Source of the DNA: Igneacidithiobacillus sp041146875
Lineage (GTDB): Bacteria > Pseudomonadota > Gammaproteobacteria > Acidithiobacillales > Acidithiobacillaceae
Direction of reading: 5' to 3'
Assembly (NCBI RefSeq): GCF_041146875.1
Contig: NZ_JBFRXP010000038.1
Location: forward strand, 1-8,180
DNA length: 8,180 nt
In this document: piece by piece, positions 1 to 6,325 of the stretch
Layout: each line of letters opens with the position of its first letter
Numbering within the stretch: the first letter of the stretch is position 1
The notes under the pieces: model-generated
The model's input: the letters and a program-made list of their open reading frames with translations, nothing else
Told to the model about the DNA's origin: nothing
Database searches by the model: none
Translations under genes and position numbers: made by a program

Positions 1-141
1 AGAAAAACTGCACAAAAGCCGTCTAGAAGTGCCTTCAGGCCGCGTTTTTCGAGAAAATCAGGTGCCTCGCAGATTTTATTGCAGGGTTTTTCCGCAGCCT
101 GTTAACGTACTTTAAATTCCGTTTTCTGAGGCGGCTGCCCC
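1..141. mobile_element. right-hand edge of a Tn3-family (Tn21-like) transposon, truncated by the window
   Basis: The terminal repeat at 101-141 is oriented so that its outer end faces right, which places the body of the element to the left of the window. I found no recognisable protein in the 100 visible inner bases. The two open plus-strand frames end at stop codons at 103-105 and about 113 and do not resemble a TnpA C-terminus. This may therefore be the passenger end, or a decayed end. Assignment to the Tn21 subgroup rests only on the repeat. Confidence 0.55.
101..141 (-). repeat. Tn21-like terminal inverted repeat, 41 bp, outer end at 141
   Basis: Read on the minus strand from 141, it starts with GGGG, then has CTCAGAAAACGGAA, then TAAAG-ACG-TAA. 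This is the pattern of the 38-bp Tn21-subgroup terminal repeat as I remember it. It also shares 20 of 21 bases with the right-hand repeat in this window over the segment at 111-131. It is 3 bases longer between the GGGG tip and CTCAG, and ends in TTAAC rather than the usual TAAG, so it may be a decayed or variant end. A 5+5 hairpin (144-157) lies just outside it. Confidence 0.65.
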
Positions 142-205
142 TATCTTCTCCAGAAGACCGGAAAAATTCAGTTTGTTAGTTATTGTTTCTAGGAAATGGG
201 ATCCA

Positions 206-724
206 CTATAACTTCTCGTTGTCTGGTAGCGTATGGTGGCTGTGGTGATCGCGCTTGTCCATAAGATGGTAAACGATACCCAGAAAGAGTATCGAGATGG
301 CAAATGCAATGAGCAGAAATGGAGATGTCGGTTGCACGTCCAAAACAATAAACTGGCGGGAAATTGCAAGGATTGCAACAAGAACTACAGTTTTTACTCG
401 AACTATCTGTCCTTTGTTTTTAATAGAGTGAAAGATCGTATGGTTGAATTCCATTGCGATTAGTAGGGTTAAAATATCACCAAAAAAGTTTCTTATTTGG
501 CCGATAGATATGCTGTTTAAAATGGCATTAAAAGTTATTATGAAGACCTCTTTGCTCAAATTGAAAATGGTAACAAGAATAACCAATATCAATAAAAAAG
601 ATAGAAAAATTGAGATTATTTGCTCAAATCTCTCATAGTAAGTTAAGCAGTTCCATTGTTCACGAAGTTCTCCTAAAAAATATGTGTTTTGTTTTATGTT
701 TGATTTATTTTTAGATAATTTCAT
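206..724 (-). CDS. PsiE-family membrane protein
   Basis: This 172-residue membrane protein matches the phosphate-starvation-inducible PsiE family. The visible signature is LIAMEFNHT (88-96) followed by a basic-hydrophobic block from RVK (109) to RQFIVLD (123-129). Hydrophobic segments at about 36-56, 82-92, 111-129 and 135-153 suggest four membrane passes. The N-terminus is Lys-rich and the C-terminus has a His cluster (160-164). The family's biochemical role is not established; in E. coli psiE responds to phosphate starvation and cAMP-CRP. The start follows GGTGAT, 4 bases upstream. The gene stands alone in AT-rich DNA unlike the mer block, which suggests separate acquisition. Family assignment is from remembered sequence pattern; function is unknown. 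Confidence 0.75.
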   Translation of the reverse strand: MKLSKNKSNIKQNTYFLGELREQWNCLTYYERFEQIISIFLSFLLILVILVTIFNLSKEVFIITFNAILNSISIGQIRNFFGDILTLLIAMEFNHTIFHSIKNKGQIVRVKTVVLVAILAISRQFIVLDVQPTSPFLLIAFAISILFLGIVYHLMDKRDHHSHHTLPDNEKL

Positions 725-805
725 TTTATCACCATCTTTATTTTCAAGAATTTATATTGAAAAAAATAAAATTATTTGTGCACACTTAAGCGGCAGTTAT
801 AGTTT

Positions 806-830
806 TGTCAAGATTGGCCAATTAATTGGC
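806..830 (-). promoter_or_regulatory. candidate psiE promoter region with 14-bp palindrome
   Basis: A perfect 14-bp palindrome, GCCAATTAATTGGC, occupies 817-830. Five bases further on (minus strand) is a consensus -35 hexamer, TTGACA (811-806). A -10 at the right distance is weak (TTAAGT, about 789-784). The placement suits an activator-dependent promoter for the PsiE-family gene about 80 bases downstream. That reading is inference; the palindrome itself is directly visible. Confidence 0.35.
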
Positions 831-908
831 ATTAGCATTTCTAACCGCTCAAGTCTTTGTCTAGGTGTTTTTCTGAAAAATGGTTCATAGGCATACCCAA
901 TTATTTGC

Positions 909-934
909 AAAAAGACGCCTCTCTTGGGAGCGTC
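909..934 (-). terminator. rho-independent terminator of the 949-1488 gene
   Basis: On the minus strand GACGCTC pairs with GAGGCGTC (one bulged base) around a short CCAAGA loop and is followed by TTTTT. It starts 14 bases after the stop codon of the exported-protein gene. It insulates the PsiE-family gene further down the same strand. Confidence 0.8.
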
Positions 935-948
935 AAATGGAGGTCAAA

Positions 949-1488
949 TCAAACGGGAACTTTGGGGTGCGCTCCTGGGTGGACAACGTCACGAACCGGG
1001 ATTGTTCCTTGTGGTATCCACGGTGCACCCCTCTGTGCTGGCGAGATTTGCGCAGGCGGTGATGTTTGGAGCCAGAAAGGTGCAACTGCAAACAACAGGG
1101 TATCCTCTGCCACATTCATTGTGGGAGGTAGACTTCCAAACGGTTGCGAAAATGCGGCAGACAACAGCGTCTGTGCCTGCATCATCTGCTCTGACAGGGC
1201 AGTTTGTATCGCCTGAAATTGCTGCATTGAGTGATTCCATAAGGCGGCAGCCTGCGTCGGAGAAAGGTGTTTTACCTGTTGTTGTATCCGGCCGGGTGCG
1301 CCAGTCCAACGAACGGTCTCGATGCGTACGAATCCACCGGGCAGTCGAGCTTCTTTTACCATGACCTGTACGGGCGTGTGCGCAGCAGTCGTGTTCTGCA
1401 AAGTGGCATAGGCAATACTGGTATCAGCCAATAATAGGCCAGAAGCAAGTAAGGTGGTGATGAGGCGTTTCTTTGTGAACGATTTCAT
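949..1488 (-). CDS. unrecognised exported protein, Gln-rich
   Basis: I do not recognise this 179-residue protein. It begins with a clear Sec-type signal peptide: Lys/Arg-rich N-terminus, hydrophobic stretch at about 9-21, and likely cleavage after AYA at 28. The mature part has a Gln/Ala/Met-rich, probably helical region (66-112) and a Pro-rich tail (121-179). It contains no cysteine and no obvious catalytic motif, so a small periplasmic or outer-envelope protein is most likely. The start is supported by AGGAGA (1503-1498), 9 bases upstream, and by the signal peptide. It has its own terminator, so it is monocistronic. Real coding status is likely because signal peptide, ribosome site and terminator agree. 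Confidence 0.7.
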   Translation of the reverse strand: MKSFTKKRLITTLLASGLLLADTSIAYATLQNTTAAHTPVQVMVKEARLPGGFVRIETVRWTGAPGRIQQQVKHLSPTQAAALWNHSMQQFQAIQTALSEQMMQAQTLLSAAFSQPFGSLPPTMNVAEDTLLFAVAPFWLQTSPPAQISPAQRGAPWIPQGTIPVRDVVHPGAHPKVPV

Positions 1489-1739
1489 CGCAATTAATCT
1501 CCTATCATACTTTTCTCACAAATTTTGATTGCATACCAATGCAAAAGTTTCGTATAGAAATTCGCGCGAACTAGTAGGGAGAAGAGGGTATTCTCAATGC
1601 GACCCGTAGCCACCGTAATGTGCGTCACGGAGTTACGCTTCGCTCATCTCGATCAACTTACGGGAAGATTCCACCTACAAGTGTGCGCCCACGCCGAGCG
1701 CGCATTCAAAAAGGATCGAACCCCCTCTCCATTGCCTAT
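1489..1739. other. intergenic region with a 6-4-6 inverted repeat
   Basis: I see no convincing gene here; the short open frames have no ribosome site and no recognisable product. The inverted repeat TTGCAT-ACCA-ATGCAA (1529-1544) lies about 41 bases upstream of the exported-protein start and could be an operator. A short palindrome, TTCGCGCGAA (1561-1570), is further upstream. Downstream of hsp20 on the minus strand there is a TTTTT run (1712-1708), but its preceding stem is weak, so I do not call a terminator. Confidence 0.4.
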
Positions 1740-2186
1740 TTACTCGACGGTAATTTTCCGACGTTTGGCCGACTCTGCCTTAGGCAGGATCAATTCCAAT
1801 ATACCATCTTTGTAAGCGGCCTTAACCTGATTAGCATCGACGTCCACCGGCAAGTGTATGGTACGAGTAAACTCCCCATAACGCCGCTCACGGTAGATGT
1901 AATTTTCTTCTTCCTTGCTACTGTCCTCTTCCTTGGTTCCACTGATATACAATTGGTTACCATGAATTTGGATGTCCAGCTTATCCTTATCGACCCCGGC
2001 TACCTCCGCTTTGACCACAATCTCGTTGCTGCGGTCGATGACGTCGATATGCGCAACATTAGGTTGTAGCGCCATAGCACTACCCTGCATGGGGCGGAAA
2101 AACCCAGGAAGCATAGTATCAAGGATCTGCTCGACGGGATCGGCAACACGCACGAGTTGATTGCTGACAGTCTTTTCCCGGTTCAT
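1740..2186 (-). CDS. Hsp20/alpha-crystallin small heat-shock protein
   Basis: This is an ATP-independent holdase chaperone that binds unfolding proteins as an oligomer in the cytoplasm. At 148 residues it has normal bacterial length. The alpha-crystallin domain spans about 43-136. It includes YRERRYGEF (98-106) and the conserved AAYKDGILEL (123-132). The C-terminal I-x-V anchor, used for oligomer assembly, is at 145-147. The start is supported by AGGAGA (2198-2193), 6 bases upstream. A sigma-32-like promoter lies just upstream. It is monocistronic: the next gene on the strand is 250 bases away. The IS5-type remnant ends a few tens of bases upstream of its promoter. Confidence 0.93.
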   Translation of the reverse strand: MNREKTVSNQLVRVADPVEQILDTMLPGFFRPMQGSAMALQPNVAHIDVIDRSNEIVVKAEVAGVDKDKLDIQIHGNQLYISGTKEEDSSKEEENYIYRERRYGEFTRTIHLPVDVDANQVKAAYKDGILELILPKAESAKRRKITVE

Positions 2187-2233
2187 GATCGGTCTCCTCT
2201 TGATAAATTGGTCCTCGTTTACTACCCCCCGAA

Positions 2234-2261
2234 ATTTGGGGATCTAGTGTGAGCTTTTCAA
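2234..2261 (-). promoter_or_regulatory. sigma-32-type heat-shock promoter of hsp20
   Basis: On the minus strand a -35 TTGAAA (2261-2256) is separated by 14 bases from a -10 CCCCAAAT (2241-2234). This fits the heat-shock sigma factor consensus (CTTGAAA, then about 13-17 bases, then CCCCATNT). The predicted 5' leader is about 40 bases and carries the strong ribosome site of hsp20. Confidence 0.65.
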
Positions 2262-2281
2262 TGGGTGGCAGCAGTAGTATT

Positions 2282-3223
2282 GATAGTCGCCCCTGAAGTA
2301 TTCATTTTCGCCTACGCGAGGCTACATCGGCCAATTCGGGGTGGCGCGTCATTGCCGAACACCGACGCGGTGATGGCCACGGCCATGGGGCTGAAGGTCC
2401 ATTCCAACAGCCAGCGTAGGGCGCAAAAAATGGCGGACAAAAAGGGAATGCCCTTCTGGGCGATCATCCGCAGCAGCCAGCGGATGTTGTAGCCTGCGGC
2501 GCAGAGGACGGCGTGCAGGCAATCGCCCAGGGATCCCTTAAGGGGACAGCGGACCATCCGGTGATCGGCTTTGAGGTGGCCGATGAGGGGTTCAATGGCT
2601 TGTCGGCGGCGTAGCGCGTGCTTCTCCTGGGGGGTGATCCTTCGGGCTTTGCCCCGGTGGATGATGCGTACGTCGGGATTGTCGGCATCGACGCCCCGGT
2701 AGCCCAGGTCGACAAAGACCCGCTCCGGCTGGATCCCCTGGTCCTGCATCAGGATCGTGGTCTGGTCGAGTTGCTCGTGGAGGGTGTGGCCATCGTAGGG
2801 GTTGCCCGGAAAGGCGCGGGCACCGACGATCAAGGTGCCCTGGTGGGTACTGGCAATACTCACCTTGACCCCGAACTCATAGGGCTGCCGGGCCTTGCCC
2901 TTGTTGATGCATTCCACCTCGGGGCGTGCCAGGCATACAGCTTGGGCTGCCCAGGAATCCTTTTGCGCTGGGCACTTTGGGCCTGAATACGGGTGGCCTT
3001 GTCCAGCGTGTCGGACAGGGCCTGCCGTACCGCCATGCCCAGGGCGTTGGCCTTGCGCTCCAACTCCCGGCACAGGCGGCCCACAATGGTGCGTTGTCGC
3101 TTGATGCTGCGCCGCATGCGCTTGAACTGTCGGGCGTGGGCATAGCGACCCGCCTGAAAGGCGAGCCGCCGACCTTCCTTGGCCCCCGACTTCCGACCAC
3201 CACCGCCTCCTTCCTTGCCTCTG
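2282..3223 (-). mobile_element. remnant of an IS5-family insertion sequence
   Basis: The limits are approximate. The right limit is the merA stop, because no sequence between it and the transposase reading frame belongs to anything else. The left limit is placed in the TTCAGGGGCGACTAT stretch on the minus strand (about 2297-2283), which looks like an IS tip. Without the other end I cannot pair it as an inverted repeat. The element's 5' part, including about the first 180 codons of the transposase, is gone. Confidence 0.6.
2312..3223 (-). pseudogene. IS5-family transposase, 5'-truncated and frameshifted
   Basis: The 3' part reads in one frame from EVECINKGKARQ to the stop at 2312. It holds two DDE catalytic residues: the Asp in FVDLGYRGVD and the Glu in AIEPLIGHLKAD. 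The upstream part (about 3180-2925) is in another frame and reads GRRLAFQAGRYAHARQ onward to KLYAWHAP. The frames join at HAP-EVECI if one base is restored in the G run at 2920-2924, so this is a single-base deletion. The N-terminal third, which should carry the first catalytic Asp, is missing, so the enzyme is dead. Whether the Gly/Lys-rich codons at 3181-3223 belong to it is unclear. The apparent start at 3073 is out of frame with the family and is not real. Confidence 0.85.
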
Positions 3224-4903
3224 CTACCCCGCGCAGCAGGACAGTTGCTTCACGTCTTTGCTGAAAGTCTGCGCCGCGAGCTTCAAGCCTTCGACCATCG
3301 TCAGGTAGGGGAACAACTGGTCGGCCAGCTCCTGCGCCGTCATGCGCGCGCGGATGGCAAGCGCCGCCGCCTGGATCAGTTCGCCCGCTTCCGGGGCGAC
3401 CGCCTGCACGCCGATCAAACGGCGGCTGCCTTCCTCGATCACCAGCTTGATGAAGCCGCGCGTATCGAAGTTAGCCAAGGCGCGTGGCACGTTGTCCAAC
3501 GTGAGCGTGCGGCTGTCGGTCTCGATACCGGCGTGGTGCGCCTCCTGCTCGGAGAGGCCCACGGTGGCGACCTGCGGGTCGGTGAACGCCACCGCCGGCA
3601 TGGCCGTCAAGTCCAGCGCCGCGTCGCCGTCGGTCATGTTGATCGCCGCACGGGTGCCGGCGGCCGCCGCCACATAAACGAACTGCGGTTGGTTGGTGCA
3701 GTCGCCGGCGGCGTAGATGTCCGAGGCACTGGTGCGCATGCCGGGGTCGATCTTGATGGCCCCCTGTTCGTTCACCGCCACCCCGGCCGCTTCGAGGTTA
3801 AGGCTGCGTGTGTTGGGGGTGCGGCCAGTGGCCACCAGCAGCCGATCGGCGCGCAGTTCGCCCTGGTTGGTCATCAACACAAACTCGCCATCCCCATGTG
3901 CAACCCGGCTTGCCTGCGTGTGCTCCAGCACCTCGATGCCCTCGGCGCGGAAGGCCGCCGTCACAGCCTCGCCGATGGCAGGATCTTCGCGGAAGAACAG
4001 CGTGCTGCGCGCCAGGATCGTGACTTTGGCCCCGAGCCGGGCGAACGCTTGCGCCAACTCGACCGCCACCACCGAGGAGCCGATCACCGCCAGGCGTTCG
4101 GGGATGGCGTCGCTGACCAATGCCTCGGTCGACGTCCAGTAGGGCGTGTCCTTGAGGCCAGGGACCGGCGGCACCGCCGCGCTCGCCCCGGTGGCGATCA
4201 GACAGCGGTCGAACGTGACGGCACGCTCGCCGCCATCGTTCAGTCGCACGGTTAGGCTGTGGCCGTCCTTGAAGCGGGCTTCGCCGGGCAGCACGGTAAT
4301 GCCCGGGTTGCCGTCCAGGATGCTTTCGTACTTGGCGTGGCGCAGCTCATCGACGCGCGTCTGCTGCTGCGTGAGCAGCTTGTCGCGCAGGACGGCCGGC
4401 AGCGCGGGCGGCAGGCCGGCGTCGAACGGACTTTCCCGGCGCAGGTGGGCAATGTGGGCAGCGCGGATCACGATTTTCGACGGCACGCAGCCGATATTGA
4501 CGCAGGTGCCGCCGATGGTGCCGCGTTCGATCAACGTCACGCGTGCGCCTCGCTCGACGGCTTTCAGCGCCGCCGCCATCGCGGCCCCGCCGCTGCCGAT
4601 GACGGCGATATGCAAGCCGCTGTCGTGGCTGTTCTTGTCGCCACCGCCCCAATCGCGCAAGCGGTCAAGCCGTGTGCCCTTGGGCGGCGCGCTCGACGCA
4701 TCGGCGAGCGCCGCGCGATAGCCCAGTCCGGTGACAGCCGCAATGAGGGCATTGGGCTCGGTTCCGTCTGCGATGGATAGCTGGGCGCTGCCCTTGGCAT
4801 AGGACACGTCGGCCGATTGCACGCCGGGGACGTTTTCCAGCGCATCCTTGACATGGGCCGCGCAGGAGTCGCAGGTCATGCCGGCGATCTGTAACTGTGT
4901 CAT
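3224..4903 (-). CDS. merA: mercuric reductase MerA
   Basis: MerA is the cytoplasmic FAD-dependent disulfide oxidoreductase that uses NADPH to reduce Hg(II) to volatile Hg(0). At 559 residues it matches Tn501 MerA (561) closely. An N-terminal metal-binding domain carries GMTCDSC (Cys11, Cys14). The FAD-binding glycine motif GSGGAA lies at 103-108. The redox-active pair is in GGTCVNIGC (Cys134, Cys139). The C-terminal Hg-binding pair is in SCCAG (Cys556, Cys557). All are present, so it should be active. The start follows AAGGAA about 9 bases upstream and lies 36 bases after merC. merA is the last gene: merD and merE, usual next genes in Tn21-type operons, are absent, and the stop codon abuts the IS5-type remnant. 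Confidence 0.98.
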   Translation of the reverse strand: MTQLQIAGMTCDSCAAHVKDALENVPGVQSADVSYAKGSAQLSIADGTEPNALIAAVTGLGYRAALADASSAPPKGTRLDRLRDWGGGDKNSHDSGLHIAVIGSGGAAMAAALKAVERGARVTLIERGTIGGTCVNIGCVPSKIVIRAAHIAHLRRESPFDAGLPPALPAVLRDKLLTQQQTRVDELRHAKYESILDGNPGITVLPGEARFKDGHSLTVRLNDGGERAVTFDRCLIATGASAAVPPVPGLKDTPYWTSTEALVSDAIPERLAVIGSSVVAVELAQAFARLGAKVTILARSTLFFREDPAIGEAVTAAFRAEGIEVLEHTQASRVAHGDGEFVLMTNQGELRADRLLVATGRTPNTRSLNLEAAGVAVNEQGAIKIDPGMRTSASDIYAAGDCTNQPQFVYVAAAAGTRAAINMTDGDAALDLTAMPAVAFTDPQVATVGLSEQEAHHAGIETDSRTLTLDNVPRALANFDTRGFIKLVIEEGSRRLIGVQAVAPEAGELIQAAALAIRARMTAQELADQLFPYLTMVEGLKLAAQTFSKDVKQLSCCAG

Positions 4904-4939
4904 GAAGTCATTCCTTTCAATGCGTTGTGGCCAAGTGAG

Positions 4940-5191
4940 TTAGCCGTTTTTCGCGGGCAATTCGCAGCTATCTGGTCCGCAGCGGCGGTTGGCAGGAGAT
5001 ACCAAATCCCAGACCGACACGACGGCCATCAAGGCGATCCCCGTGTAGACCAAGGGCCGCATCCAAGGGGTGCCACGCAGCCAGGCCGCGCCCAGGCTGG
5101 CGAGTGCGGGAAAGTACATGGCGCAGCCCATCGCAGAAACGAGGGTGCCCAATACCCCGGCTTTATCGGCGATACGCGCAATCGGTTTCAT
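4940..5191 (-). CDS. merC: shortened MerC-like protein, probably non-functional
   Basis: Normal MerC is a roughly 140-residue inner-membrane Hg(II) importer with four membrane helices. This product has 83 residues. Its first 36 match the MerC N-terminus (IADK-G-LG, SAMGCAM, FPALASLGAA) and its last 45 match the C-terminus (ALM, VSVWDLVSPA, RRCGPD, CELPAK). About 57 residues are missing in frame between them, removing the central helices. Cys23 is kept, but the position equal to Cys26 is Tyr26, a TGC to TAC change. Both cysteines are known to matter for transport. The start follows GGGAG 9 bases upstream and lies 15 bases after merP. It still sits in the merTPA order, so it is translated as part of the operon. 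It is either a decaying gene or, less likely, a minimal two-helix variant. Confidence 0.85.
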   Translation of the reverse strand: MKPIARIADKAGVLGTLVSAMGCAMYFPALASLGAAWLRGTPWMRPLVYTGIALMAVVSVWDLVSPANRRCGPDSCELPAKNG

Positions 5192-5206
5192 GGCACGGCT
5201 CCCGAT

Positions 5207-5482
5207 TCAGTGCTTGACGCTGGACGGATAGCCCGCGTCCTTGGTCGCTTTGGTCAGAGCTTGGGCATCGGTCTTGCTGTCGTCGTAGCTGACCGTGACG
5301 AGCTTTTGCGCTTCGTCGATGACGACCTTTTCCACGCCAGGCACCCGGTCAAGCGCGGTGCGCACGGTGATTGGGCAGGCGCCGCAGGTCATGCCCGGGA
5401 TCGACAGCGTGACGGTTTGTGTCGCGGCCCATGCCGGAGCTGTGACGGCGATGAGCGCAAGGGCGGCAAGCAACTTTTTCAT
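5207..5482 (-). CDS. merP: periplasmic mercury-binding protein MerP
   Basis: MerP captures Hg(II) in the periplasm and passes it to MerT. The 91-residue length equals that of Tn501 MerP. A signal peptide (MKKLLA to APAWA) is cleaved after residue 19. The metal site is GMTCGAC (Cys33 and Cys36; 14 and 17 of the mature protein), and the end is the conserved DAGYPSSVK. I chose the ATG at 5482 because AGGAGGT precedes it by 5 bases and the signal peptide begins there. A longer frame from 5545 would overlap merT and add non-conserved residues. merP follows merT by 13 bases and is co-transcribed from the mer promoter. Confidence 0.97.
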   Translation of the reverse strand: MKKLLAALALIAVTAPAWAATQTVTLSIPGMTCGACPITVRTALDRVPGVEKVVIDEAQKLVTVSYDDSKTDAQALTKATKDAGYPSSVKH

Positions 5483-5495
5483 AGTAACCTCCTGA

Positions 5496-5846
5496 TCAAT
5501 AGAAGAAAGGCAACACGTAGGGAAAACCAAGCGCGACCAACACAAGGGCGACCACGACCAAAAAAATCAGCTTGTAGGTGACGCGAACCTGTGGTATCCC
5601 GCAGACCTCACCCGGCTTGCATGCGGGCACCGGCCGGAAGATGCGCCGCCAGGCGAAGAACAGGGCCACGAGCGCCGCGCCGATGAAGATCGGCCGGTAA
5701 GGCTCCAGTAAGGTTAGATTGCCAATCCAAGCCCCGCTGATGCCCAGGACAACCAGGATCAACGGCCCCAGGCAACAGGTCGACGCGAGGATGGCGGACA
5801 ACCCACTGACGACGAGTGCTCCGCGTCTGATTTGCGACTCCGACAT
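5496..5846 (-). CDS. merT: mercuric ion transporter MerT
   Basis: MerT is the inner-membrane protein that receives Hg(II) from MerP and delivers it to cytoplasmic MerA. The 116 residues equal Tn501 MerT in length. The helix-1 pair is STCCLGP (Cys24, Cys25), and the cytoplasmic-loop pair is in ACKPGEVC (Cys76, Cys82). Three hydrophobic segments (about 11-36, 46-66, 92-112) match the known three-helix fold. The start at 5846 follows AAGGGGAA and gives the family N-terminus MSE. An in-frame ATG at 5912 lies inside the -35 element and would be upstream of the transcript, so I reject it. merT is the first structural gene of the operon. Confidence 0.97.
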   Translation of the reverse strand: MSESQIRRGALVVSGLSAILASTCCLGPLILVVLGISGAWIGNLTLLEPYRPIFIGAALVALFFAWRRIFRPVPACKPGEVCGIPQVRVTYKLIFLVVVALVLVALGFPYVLPFFY

Positions 5847-5870
5847 GAGGTTCCCCTTTCGCGATGGCGC

Positions 5871-5899
5871 TTGATGGGATAACTTTATTTCCGTAGTCA
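5871..5899 (+). promoter_or_regulatory. candidate merR promoter
   Basis: TTGATG (5871-5876) and TAGTCA (5894-5899) are 17 bases apart and overlap the mer operator on the opposite strand, as expected for the divergent merR promoter. The -10 is a poor match, and the initiation point would be very close to the merR start codon, so the exact boxes are uncertain. Confidence 0.3.
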
Positions 5900-5912
5900 T
5901 GTACGGAGTCAA
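5882..5912 (-). promoter_or_regulatory. mer operator/promoter (PmerT) bound by MerR
   Basis: On the minus strand a -35 TTGACT (5912-5907) and -10 TAAAGT (5887-5882) are separated by 19 bases. This over-long spacing is diagnostic of MerR-activated promoters, where MerR with Hg(II) twists the DNA to align the boxes. The spacer holds the MerR dyad CCGTAC-ATGA-CTACGG (5906-5891). Tn501/Tn21 have GTACGG in the right arm, so here one arm position is unpaired. The dyad also overlaps the merR ribosome site, consistent with autorepression. Confidence 0.92.
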
Positions 5913-5917
5913 GCGAA

Positions 5918-6325
5918 ATGGAAAGCCATCTGGAGAACCTAACCATCGGCGCTTTTGCCAAGGCCGCCGGGGTCAATGTCGAGACGATCCGCTTCTATCA
6001 GCGCAAGTGCTTGCTGGTCGAACCGGATCGCCCCTACGGCAGCGTCCGACGCTACGGCAGCTCGGACGTGGCGCGGGTGAAATTCGTGAAGTCGGCCCAG
6101 CGCTTGGGCTTCAGCCTCGACGATATCGGCGAGCTGTTGAAGCTGGAGGATGGCACCCATTGCAGCGAGGCGTCCGAACTTGCCGTCCTGCGGCTGGCCG
6201 ACGTGCGCGCCAAACTGGCTGACCTGGATCGAATTGAGGCGGCCTTATCCAACTTGGTCAGTGAGTGCCATGTGCATCAAGGCAATGTGTCGTGTCCGCT
6301 AATCGCCGCCCTGCATCGCTGCTAG
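5918..6325 (+). CDS. merR: mercury-responsive regulator MerR, C-terminus shortened
   Basis: MerR binds the mer operator as a dimer, represses without mercury, and activates PmerT when Hg(II) binds. The winged-helix DNA-binding region starts at about residue 8 (LTIGAFAKAAGVNVETIRFY). Then comes the coiled-coil dimer helix and the three Hg ligands, Cys82, Cys117 and Cys126, all present. The length is 135 residues against 144 in Tn501. The end reads AALHRC and then a TAG at the left edge of the IS630 element, so the last residues were probably replaced by the insertion. The lost tail lies after the Hg site and should be dispensable. Position 31, Gly in Tn501 (RKGLL), is Cys here. The start is preceded by CGGAG (5904-5908) inside the operator. 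Confidence 0.95.
   Translation: MESHLENLTIGAFAKAAGVNVETIRFYQRKCLLVEPDRPYGSVRRYGSSDVARVKFVKSAQRLGFSLDDIGELLKLEDGTHCSEASELAVLRLADVRAKLADLDRIEAALSNLVSECHVHQGNVSCPLIAALHRC

Noticed and set aside
1597..2069. Plus-strand frames opposite hsp20 and its downstream region
   Set aside because: No ribosome site or recognisable product, and they lie over the well-supported hsp20 on the minus strand.
3179..4255. 358-residue plus-strand frame opposite merA
   Set aside because: It is antisense to a clearly functional merA; Arg/His/Gly-rich content is typical of a GC-rich shadow frame.
5207..5545. Longer merP start at 5545
   Set aside because: It overlaps merT, adds residues unlike MerP, and the strong ribosome site with signal peptide points to 5482.
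5496..5912. Longer merT start at 5912
   Set aside because: The codon lies in the -35 box of the mer promoter, upstream of any transcript from it.
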